Assembly: GCF_007859205.1 (NCBI RefSeq)
Contig: NZ_VOHP01000003.1
Location: 91,101-155,100 of the forward strand
Reading direction: 5' to 3'
Source of the DNA: Streptococcus sp. sy004
Lineage (GTDB): Bacteria; Bacillota; Bacilli; Lactobacillales; Streptococcaceae
DNA: 64,000 nt
Below the pieces are notes generated by a model that made no database searches, was not told the DNA's origin, and saw nothing but the letters and a program-made list of their open reading frames with translations. This document shows positions 57,220 through 64,000 of this stretch, in pieces; position 1 is the first letter of the stretch; every line of letters starts with the position of its first letter. A program made the translations under genes and the position numbers.

Positions 57220-58506
57220 GTGAAAAAACTTTTATTACTGTTTGTTCTACCAATTTTTTTCAGCCCAATGAGTTTAGATAGTGGTGAGATGGATATCTTC
57301 TTGACCAGTGGTCAGCGTTACCAACTTTCTGCTGATGTTGGCACACGCTACAGTTATTTTGAACAGATGCCACAAAATCCTAATCTTTTTCAAGAAACAC
57401 CCGCTTATGCTGACAGTCAGTTGAAAACGACTGCAGGTTGGCTTAAACCAAATGAAAACTTATCAATCAAACGTTTGACCATCAATGATCAGGCAGTACC
57501 TGTTTTTGAATTGACTGACGGCAATTATTTGCCCGCTAGTAAGTGGCTGATTTTTGATGATGTGGTCTTTGACAATGAGAACTTGACACAAACCTATTGG
57601 ACCAAGGACAAGGCTACAATTTATACTGCTCCCTATGTTTTAGGAGTAAGTTCGAAAGATACAGCTATTGAAGCCTATAGTCCAGTTTCAGTCATAAGCC
57701 GAGCAAGGACACAACATGGTGTATTTTTAGAAATTGAAAATAAAGGCTGGGTTAGAGCTGATGACCTGTCTGAAATTGATACCAGAATAGATAAGGTTCA
57801 AAAATTATTAAATCAAAAATATAACAAATCTAACTATGGTATTTATATCAAGCAACTAGCGACTCAGGCTACGGCTAGTATCAATCCAGACCAGCGTATG
57901 TATAGTGCTAGTATTGCTAAATTACCTCTTCTTTATTATGTTGAAGAACAATTAGCAAATGGTTCTCTAGTTCTGTCAGATAAGTTAACCTATATTGAAC
58001 AAGTTAATCAATTTTCTGGCTCCTATGATGTCAGTGGTAGCAGTAAGATGAGTTTAACTGCCGACAATAAGGATTATAGTATTGATGAGTTAACTAGATA
58101 TGTTTCCCAAAATTCAGATAATGTTGCCAGTAATCTTTTAGGTTATTATGTTGCTAACCAGTATAATAAAACCTATCAAACGACTATTGAGAATTTAGCC
58201 GGTGGTTCTTGGAACATGACAGAAAAACAAATGTCTGCTAAAATGGCTGGAAAAATCATGGAGAAACTTTACTATCAAAATAGTCAGATTCTGACATATT
58301 TGTCAGAAACAGATTTTGATAACCAACGCATTTCTAAAGATATTTCAGCTCGTGTTGCCCATAAAATCGGCGATGCTTATGATTACAAACATGATGTTGC
58401 TCTTGTCTATGCAGACTCTCCTTTTATTCTTTCGATTTTTACTGATAAATCTAGTTATGATGAAATTACTACCATTGCTAATGATGTCTATGAGATATTA
58501 AAATGA
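57220..58506 (+). CDS. Exported serine hydrolase, beta-lactamase/PBP-like
   Basis: A 428-residue exported protein: signal peptide (VKKLLLLFVLPIFFSPMS), an N-terminal region of about 190 residues with SH3-like repeats, then a class-A beta-lactamase-like domain with SxxK (Ser231-Ile-Ala-Lys234), SDN (299-301) and KIG (382-384) in place of KTG. The active-site triad is complete, so it may act on D-Ala peptides, but its substrate is unknown. GTG start with AAGGAG at 6 nt. It corresponds in position to the gene between divIC and tilS in other streptococci. Confidence 0.85.
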   Translation: MKKLLLLFVLPIFFSPMSLDSGEMDIFLTSGQRYQLSADVGTRYSYFEQMPQNPNLFQETPAYADSQLKTTAGWLKPNENLSIKRLTINDQAVPVFELTDGNYLPASKWLIFDDVVFDNENLTQTYWTKDKATIYTAPYVLGVSSKDTAIEAYSPVSVISRARTQHGVFLEIENKGWVRADDLSEIDTRIDKVQKLLNQKYNKSNYGIYIKQLATQATASINPDQRMYSASIAKLPLLYYVEEQLANGSLVLSDKLTYIEQVNQFSGSYDVSGSSKMSLTADNKDYSIDELTRYVSQNSDNVASNLLGYYVANQYNKTYQTTIENLAGGSWNMTEKQMSAKMAGKIMEKLYYQNSQILTYLSETDFDNQRISKDISARVAHKIGDAYDYKHDVALVYADSPFILSIFTDKSSYDEITTIANDVYEILK

Positions 58507-59771
58507 TGTATGAAAAAATATTGACCTATGTTCAAGAAAAACAGTTTTTCAAGGAACATAAAAAGGTATTGATTGCCATTTCAGGTGGGGTAGATTCCAT
58601 GAATTTACTTCACTTTTTACATAGTTATCAAGAAGAGTTAGGGATTGAACTAGGACTTGCTCACATCAATCATAACCAGCGTGCTGAGAGTATAGAAGAA
58701 GAGAATTACTTGAAACAGTGGGCAAAAGAACATCATTTGCCTATCTATACTCAAACTTTTCAAGGAGTTTTTTCAGAAAAAAATGCGCGTGATTACCGCT
58801 ATCGTTTTTTTGAAAAAATTATGATAGAAGAAGGCTATACAGCCTTAGTCACAGCCCACCATGCAGACGATCAAGCAGAAACGATTTTCATGCGTCTTAT
58901 TAGAGGTAGTCGTTTACGACATTTAGTTGGGATTAAGGAAGTACGGGATTTTGCAAATGGTCAGTTAATCCGTCCATTTCTAAGTTTTAGTAAATCAGAG
59001 TTACCAAATCCTTTTCATTTTGACGATGCTTCTAATGCTTCTTCGCTTTATTTTAGAAATCGTGTCCGACACCAGTATCTACCACTTTTGAGTCAAGAAA
59101 ATCCTAAATTTCGTCAACAATTGCTGCATGTTTCACATGAAACCAATCGTTTGCTAGAAGCCTTGCGTGAGTTGACATCAGATTTGGAAATAACAGATTG
59201 TGCAGTTTTTCAAGATCAAACTGAACCAGTTCAATACTTTCTTTTGCAAGAGTATCTAAGCCAGTTTCCAGATTTAGAATTGTCAAAATCTCAGTTTGAC
59301 CAGCTACTTTATCACCTAAGCAATTCAAAAAATTATGCTTATGATTTAAAAGCTGATTATCAGTTGATAAAAGATCAAAAAACTTTTCAGATTGTAAAAA
59401 AAGAATCATTATCTTTTGATGAGCCAAAGATTTTGATAGAAGGGAATCAAGTTCATTTTAGTCGTCGTTGTTTTACCTGGTTATCGTCTATTCGTCAATC
59501 AGGAATTCCATTGATTAGTAAAAGTCCAATAACACTTCGTTATCGCCAAGCAGGTGATCAACTTGATTTTGGCCACTATCATAAGAAGTTGCGTCGTTGG
59601 TTTATTGATGAAAAAATTCCATCAATGGAACGTCAACAAGCAATTGTTGGCGAACAAGATGGTCAGATTATTTTTGTATTAACCAAAAACAAAACTTATT
59701 TGAGGAAGTTGAATAAACATGATATAATTGAGGGTATCATATTGATAGAAAATGAGGATGGTAGCGACTGA
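58503..59771 (+). CDS. tilS: tRNA(Ile)-lysidine synthase
   Basis: A 422-residue PP-loop enzyme: [18 protein letters not shown] (SGGVDS near residue 26), [29 protein letters not shown] and a C-terminal substrate-recognition domain ([15 protein letters not shown]...[13 protein letters not shown]). It makes lysidine at C34 of the tRNA-Ile that reads AUA. It overlaps the serine hydrolase by 4 nt and hpt by 1 nt. It contains a degenerate parS-like site (59129-59144). Confidence 0.97.
   Translation: MMYEKILTYVQEKQFFKEHKKVLIAISGGVDSMNLLHFLHSYQEELGIELGLAHINHNQRAESIEEENYLKQWAKEHHLPIYTQTFQGVFSEKNARDYRYRFFEKIMIEEGYTALVTAHHADDQAETIFMRLIRGSRLRHLVGIKEVRDFANGQLIRPFLSFSKSELPNPFHFDDASNASSLYFRNRVRHQYLPLLSQENPKFRQQLLHVSHETNRLLEALRELTSDLEITDCAVFQDQTEPVQYFLLQEYLSQFPDLELSKSQFDQLLYHLSNSKNYAYDLKADYQLIKDQKTFQIVKKESLSFDEPKILIEGNQVHFSRRCFTWLSSIRQSGIPLISKSPITLRYRQAGDQLDFGHYHKKLRRWFIDEKIPSMERQQAIVGEQDGQIIFVLTKNKTYLRKLNKHDIIEGIILIENEDGSD
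59129..59144. promoter_or_regulatory. Degenerate parS-like site in tilS
   Basis: TGTTTCACATGAAACC: 14 of 16 matches to parS, but with the central CG changed to CA. About 11 kb right of oriC, roughly mirroring the left-side sites. ParB binding is uncertain because the centre is altered. Confidence 0.45.
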
Positions 59772-60316
59772 TGTTAGAAAAAGATATCAAAAAAGTACTT
59801 TACACAGAAGAAGAGATTATTGCTAAAACCAAGGAACTTGGTCAACAATTAACTAAGGATTATGCTGGTAGAAATCCGTTATTGGTTGGTATCTTGAAGG
59901 GTTCAGTTCCTTTTATGGCAGAATTGATGAAGCATATTGATACGCATATCGAAGTTGATTTTATGGTGGTATCTAGCTATCACGGTGGAACAACAAGTAG
60001 TGGAGAAGTTAAAATCCTTAAAGACGTTGATACTAACGTTGAAGGTCGTGAAATTATCTTTGTCGAAGATATTATTGACACAGGTCGTACCTTAAAATAT
60101 TTGCGTGATATGTTCAAGTACCGTCAAGCCAAGTCAGTTCAAATTGTTACTTTATTTGATAAACCAGAAGGTCGTCAAGTAGAGATTGAAGCTGACTATG
60201 TCTGCTACAATATTCCAAATGAATTTATCGTTGGTTTTGGTTTAGACTATGCCGAAAATTATCGTAATCTTCCCTATGTTGGTGTTTTGAAAGAGGAAGT
60301 TTACAACCAAAAATAG
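59771..60316 (+). CDS. hpt: Hypoxanthine phosphoribosyltransferase
   Basis: A 181-residue type I phosphoribosyltransferase: PRPP motif [17 protein letters not shown] (about residues 96-112), [17 protein letters not shown] (flexible loop) and [24 protein letters not shown] end ([20 protein letters not shown]). It salvages hypoxanthine and guanine to IMP/GMP. It starts at the TGATG junction with tilS, the usual arrangement before ftsH. Confidence 0.97.
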   Translation: MLEKDIKKVLYTEEEIIAKTKELGQQLTKDYAGRNPLLVGILKGSVPFMAELMKHIDTHIEVDFMVVSSYHGGTTSSGEVKILKDVDTNVEGREIIFVEDIIDTGRTLKYLRDMFKYRQAKSVQIVTLFDKPEGRQVEIEADYVCYNIPNEFIVGFGLDYAENYRNLPYVGVLKEEVYNQK

Positions 60317-60338
60317 AAAAGGTTTGTGATAGTTTATT

Positions 60339-62297
60339 ATGAAAAATAATCAAAATAATGGACTGGTCAGAAATGCCTTCGTTTATATTCTGTTGATGAT
60401 TGTTTTAATCACGGCAGGGCAGTATTATTTACGAGGTAGCTCAGTTCAAACTCAACAGATTAATTACTCAACCTTGATTAAAAAAATTGAATCAGGTGAA
60501 ATCAAAAACCTTAGTTATCAACCTAGTGGAGCAGTGATTGAGATAAGTGGTCAGTATAAGACAGCTCAAACAGTAGAAACAACCAGTAAGTTCCTAGGAA
60601 CTAGCGCCAGTAAGGTGAGTCGTTTTACCTCTTTGGTGCTGCCAAGTGAAGTTTCTGTTCAAGCTATTGAAACAGCAGCTAAGGCAGCTGGTACAGAGAT
60701 TACAGTAAAACAAGAAAGCTCAGCAGGAACTTGGGTTTCTATCATTGCTAGTTATTTGCCCATTCTAGTTATGGTTGGTTTCTTCATGATGATGATGCGT
60801 CAAGGTGGTGGTGCTAACGGTGCGATGGCTTTTGGAAGAAATCGAGCTAAAACTCAAAGTAAAGACAATGTCAAAGTCCGTTTTTCTGATGTAGCAGGAG
60901 CTGAAGAAGAAAAACAAGAATTAGTAGAGGTTGTTGATTTCTTACGCAATCCTAAAAAATATCGCGATTTAGGTGCACGTATTCCAGCCGGTATTCTTCT
61001 TGAAGGGCCTCCGGGGACAGGTAAAACATTGTTAGCCAAGGCAGTAGCCGGAGAAGCTGGTGTTCCATTCTTTAGCATTTCTGGTTCAGATTTTGTCGAA
61101 ATGTTTGTCGGTGTTGGTGCTAGTCGTGTTCGTTCCCTTTTTGAAGATGCTAAAAAAGCTGAAAAAGCTATTATTTTCATTGATGAGATTGATGCAGTCG
61201 GTCGTCGTCGTGGGACAGGTATCGGAGGGGGTAATGATGAGCGTGAGCAAACGCTCAATCAACTCCTGATTGAAATGGATGGTTTTGATGGCAATGAGAG
61301 TATTATTGTTATCGCAGCAACCAATCGTAGTGATGTTCTTGATTCGGCATTATTACGTCCAGGTCGTTTTGACCGTAAAGTGTTGGTTGGTTATCCAGAT
61401 GTTAAAGGGCGTGAAGCTATTTTACGTGTTCATGCTAAAAATAAACCATTAGCTGAAGATGTTAATCTAAAGGTGATTGCCCAACAAACACCAGGTTTGG
61501 TTGGAGCGGATTTAGAAAACGTCCTTAATGAAGCTGCTCTAGTCGCTGCTCGTGCGAATAAATCTAAAATTGATGCTAAGGACATTGATGAAGCACAAGA
61601 TCGTATTTTTGCAGGGCCTGCTAAAAAGGATAAAACAGTTTCTGAAAAAGAACGCCGAATTGTTGCTAACCATGAAGCAGGTCATGCGATTGTTGGCTTA
61701 GTTTTATCTAGTGCCAATGATGTTCATAAAGTAACTATTGTGCCTCGTGGTCGTGCAGGTGGTTATGTTATTTCCCTTCCAAAAGAAGATCAAATGTTAC
61801 ATTCTAAGGAAGAAATGAAAGAACGATTGGCAGGACTGATGGGAGGTCGTGTTGCAGAAGAAATCTTCTTAAACGTACAAACGACTGGGGCTTCTAATGA
61901 TTTTGAACAAGCTAGTCAGATAGCACGTGCTATGGTAACAGAATATGGGATGAGCGATAAACTTGGTCCAGTTCAGTATGAAGGTAATCATGCGGTTAGA
62001 ACCGGTCAATTAAGTCCAGAAAAAACTTATTCTCAAACGACTGCTTTATTGATTGATGAAGAAGTTCGTGACTTGCTCAATGAAGCAAGACAAAAAGCTG
62101 CTGATATTATCAATAATAATCGTGAAACACATCAATTAATTGCTGAAGCTTTACTTAAATATGAAACTTTGGATGCTGCACAGATTAAGTCACTTTATGA
62201 AACAGGTAAAATGCCAGATTTAGAAAATAAAGATGATGAAGTGCCACATGCTTTATCTTATGATGAAGTTAAACAACAAATGATTGAAACAGATTAA
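60339..62297 (+). CDS. ftsH: ATP-dependent zinc metalloprotease FtsH
   Basis: A 652-residue membrane AAA+ protease: membrane segments at about 12-30 and 133-153, Walker [14 protein letters not shown] (from residue 223), Walker [12 protein letters not shown], second region of homology [20 protein letters not shown] and zinc motif HEAGH (His445) with the downstream acidic ligand. It degrades unassembled membrane proteins and regulators. It sits 22 nt after hpt and ends in a terminator. Confidence 0.98.
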   Translation: MKNNQNNGLVRNAFVYILLMIVLITAGQYYLRGSSVQTQQINYSTLIKKIESGEIKNLSYQPSGAVIEISGQYKTAQTVETTSKFLGTSASKVSRFTSLVLPSEVSVQAIETAAKAAGTEITVKQESSAGTWVSIIASYLPILVMVGFFMMMMRQGGGANGAMAFGRNRAKTQSKDNVKVRFSDVAGAEEEKQELVEVVDFLRNPKKYRDLGARIPAGILLEGPPGTGKTLLAKAVAGEAGVPFFSISGSDFVEMFVGVGASRVRSLFEDAKKAEKAIIFIDEIDAVGRRRGTGIGGGNDEREQTLNQLLIEMDGFDGNESIIVIAATNRSDVLDSALLRPGRFDRKVLVGYPDVKGREAILRVHAKNKPLAEDVNLKVIAQQTPGLVGADLENVLNEAALVAARANKSKIDAKDIDEAQDRIFAGPAKKDKTVSEKERRIVANHEAGHAIVGLVLSSANDVHKVTIVPRGRAGGYVISLPKEDQMLHSKEEMKERLAGLMGGRVAEEIFLNVQTTGASNDFEQASQIARAMVTEYGMSDKLGPVQYEGNHAVRTGQLSPEKTYSQTTALLIDEEVRDLLNEARQKAADIINNNRETHQLIAEALLKYETLDAAQIKSLYETGKMPDLENKDDEVPHALSYDEVKQQMIETD

Positions 62298-62310
62298 TTA
62301 CATTTTACTG

Positions 62311-62340
62311 AAAAAAACTGAGAATTTTCTCAGTTTTTTC
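62311..62340 (+). terminator. ftsH terminator
   Basis: AAAAAACTGAG/CTCAGTTTTTT with a short AATTTT loop and T-rich tail. Confidence 0.85.
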
Positions 62341-62402
62341 TATTTACAAAGCTATATTTTTCATGATAAAATAAGATAATTTTTCAAAAAAAGGAGGCTT
62401 AT

Positions 62403-63788
62403 ATGTCTATTTTTAGGATAAAATCAAGTGATGATAAGCCAAGTAGTTTACAACGTCACTTGAGCCTAGGTAGTTTGATTTTATTAGGTATTGGAACCAT
62501 GGTTGGTACTGGTATCTTTACTCGTTCAGGAGCAGCTATCGCTACTTCAGGTCCTGCACTCATTATTTCTATTTTGATTGCGGCTATTGCTGTAGGTTTG
62601 TCCGCGTTCATTTATGCAGAATTTGCTTCACGTTTGCCACAAGGTGGTGGTGCGTATAGTTATATTTATGCAACTTTAGGTGAATTTCCTGCTTGGATGG
62701 CTGCTTGGTTTGTTGGTATCGAATTCCTAACGGCTGTAGCAGGTGTATCGTCAGGTTGGGGAAGTTATCTAAAAGGCCTTTTATCAGAAGTTGGTATCAA
62801 TTTACCAACTGCTCTTAGTGGGGTAAATCCAGCCGAAGGTCAATATGTTGACTTGGCAGCTCTTTTGGTTGTTGTTTTAATCACAGGTCTTGTTTTACTT
62901 GATTCAAGAAAATCTTTGCGTTTTAACAATATTTTAGTTGTATTGAAGTTTTCAGCCCTAGCTCTTTTTATTGGAGTTGGTATTTTCAAGATAAACCCTG
63001 CAAACTGGTCTAATTTCGCACCTTTTGGCTTTGGTCAATTAGTTGGTGGTGAAACAGGTATTATGGTTGGTGCTGCGGCAATGTTCTATGCTTTCTTAGG
63101 CTTTGAGGCAATGCCGATGGCTATTGATGAAACCAAGGATCCACAAAAAAATATGCCTAGAGCCATTGCGATTGCTGTTGCCAGTGTGGCTGTTATTTAT
63201 GCGATAGTGACTCTTATCTTGTCAGGTTTAGTTAATTACACCCAATTAAATGTTGGTGATGCAGTAGCTTTTGCTCTTCGTCAAGTTGGCATGGGGTGGG
63301 CAGCAAATTATGTTGCAACTGTTGCGATTCTTACCTTAATTACAGTTTGTATTTCGCTTTTATTTGCTCTGACACGTTTACTTTTTTCTCTCAGTCAAGA
63401 TGGGCTTTTACCAAAATCATTTAGTAATGTTAGTGAAAAAAGTCAAGTTCCAGCTAATGCAACCATTTTATCAGGTTTAATTGCAGCGTTGATGGCTGGT
63501 TTCTTCCCATTAAATCTTTTGGCTAATTTAACCAGTCTGGTGACGCTAATGTGTATGGCTATGTTACCAATTGGGTTAATGAAACTGAGAAAAGAAAAAG
63601 GAGCTCCAAAATCAGGTGAGTTTGGTGTTCCAGCAGCACCAGTAGTTTCTATTTTATCTTTCTTAATCTGTTTGTTTATGATTGGTCAAATGGATGCTGA
63701 TACTTGGAAAGTCTTTTTCATCACGACTTTAGTCGGTGTCTTGATTTATGCTTTTTATGGTTATAAACATTCTAGTTTGAATAAATAG
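62403..63788 (+). CDS. APC-superfamily amino acid permease
   Basis: A 461-residue permease with about 12 hydrophobic segments and the APC signature in TM1, LILLGIGTMVGTGIFTRSGAA, plus FYAFLGFEAMPMAIDETKDPQKNMPRAIA in TM6-7. Like the YfnA-type cationic/neutral amino acid permeases. The substrate is not determinable. AAGGAGG precedes the ATG. Its place between ftsH and an rRNA operon recalls S. pyogenes. Confidence 0.88.
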   Translation: MSIFRIKSSDDKPSSLQRHLSLGSLILLGIGTMVGTGIFTRSGAAIATSGPALIISILIAAIAVGLSAFIYAEFASRLPQGGGAYSYIYATLGEFPAWMAAWFVGIEFLTAVAGVSSGWGSYLKGLLSEVGINLPTALSGVNPAEGQYVDLAALLVVVLITGLVLLDSRKSLRFNNILVVLKFSALALFIGVGIFKINPANWSNFAPFGFGQLVGGETGIMVGAAAMFYAFLGFEAMPMAIDETKDPQKNMPRAIAIAVASVAVIYAIVTLILSGLVNYTQLNVGDAVAFALRQVGMGWAANYVATVAILTLITVCISLLFALTRLLFSLSQDGLLPKSFSNVSEKSQVPANATILSGLIAALMAGFFPLNLLANLTSLVTLMCMAMLPIGLMKLRKEKGAPKSGEFGVPAAPVVSILSFLICLFMIGQMDADTWKVFFITTLVGVLIYAFYGYKHSSLNK

Positions 63789-63791
63789 TCC

Positions 63792-63822
63792 AAAAACTCT
63801 TAGAATATCTAAGAGTTTTTAT
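63792..63822 (+). terminator. Permease terminator
   Basis: 13-bp stem AAAAACTCTTAGA/TCTAAGAGTTTTT with an ATA loop. Confidence 0.9.
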
Positions 63823-63879
63823 CATTATGATGCCAGAATTCAAGGCATCAAAACCTTTTTTAAAAAACCTTAATTTTTT

Positions 63880-63920
63880 TTGACAAAGTAGTTGACAGGG
63901 GATGTATAGTTTGATAGAAT
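63880..63920 (+). promoter_or_regulatory. rRNA operon promoter(s)
   Basis: TTGACA (63892-63897), 17-bp spacer, TAGAAT (63915-63920) is a strong promoter. A second TTGACA (63880-63885) could pair with TATAGT (63905-63910) at a 19-bp spacing, giving tandem starts as in many rrn operons. It is followed by the rRNA leader. Confidence 0.85.
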
Positions 63921-63926
63921 GTAATA

Positions 63927-64000
63927 GTTGTCGCCTGAGAGGTGACGTTAAGACCTTTGAGAACTGAATAAGACGAACCAAGTGCGGGTTATGAAAATAA
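63927..64000 (+). ncRNA. rRNA operon leader (5' end only)
   Basis: A short hairpin (GTCGCC-TGAGA-GGTGAC) and the sequence TTGAGAACTGAATAAGACGA match my memory of the conserved leader just before streptococcal 16S rRNA. The 16S gene itself is outside the window. Confidence 0.8.

Overview
The window is a low-GC Firmicute chromosome segment around the replication origin. Gene content and order (rnpA-yidC-jag, htrA-parB-dnaA-dnaN, ychF-pth-mfd, divIC-tilS-hpt-ftsH, then an rRNA promoter) are those of Streptococcus. The amino-acid permease between ftsH and the rRNA promoter and the CpsY/MtaR-type regulator at the left end suggest a pyogenic-group-like species; I cannot name it. ParB is present without ParA, as known for streptococci. 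No IS, prophage, CRISPR array or integrated island is visible.

Left arm (1-31.8 kb), mostly minus strand, pointing away from the origin: cpsY/mtaR; rpmH; a LytTR/DUF3021 pair; jag-yidC-rnpA; rsmE-prmA-DUF3013-MazG; divergent rarA; 6S RNA with tRNA-Lys(CTT); a PadR gene with a HAAS/DUF4097 gene broken by two in-frame stops; a cre-controlled MFS transporter; rpsD with a leader; veg-dnaB-rplI-gdpP; mnmG; a Nudix gene; mnmA; a large membrane protein; two muralytic-type secreted proteins sharing a promoter architecture; and the run yfmF-yfmH-rodZ-pgsA-ecfA1-ecfA2-ecfT.

Middle (31.9-44.2 kb), mixed strands: yaaA-recF, a GRP-type sugar transporter, a guaB lacking its CBS domains, trpS, a YitT protein, an HTH-membrane protein, an ABC-F ATPase, a YfhO protein, tRNA-Glu, tRNA-Arg, a DUF1275 protein and rlmH.

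Origin (44.2-48.2 kb): three DnaA-box clusters lie before htrA, before dnaA and between dnaA and dnaN. The last carries two abutting boxes, five CTA trinucleotides (DnaA-trio) and an AT-rich tract, and is the best candidate for the unwinding site. Two near-perfect parS sites (27.65 and 43.70 kb) and one degenerate one (59.13 kb) flank it.

Right arm (48.2-64 kb), all plus strand: dnaN, DUF951, ychF, pth-mfd-flippase-rqcP-divIC-small ORF-serine hydrolase-tilS-hpt in a nearly gapless run, ftsH, an APC permease and the promoters and leader of an rRNA operon whose 16S lies beyond the window.

Most notable: a CBS-less IMP dehydrogenase; the doubly nonsense-split membrane gene under a twin-palindrome PadR promoter; a TTGACA-N4-TGTCAA palindrome seen six times in 64 kb, in and out of genes; matched promoters of two secreted muralytic genes; and three genes whose -10 box sits 6-7 nt before the ATG, suggesting leaderless mRNAs.
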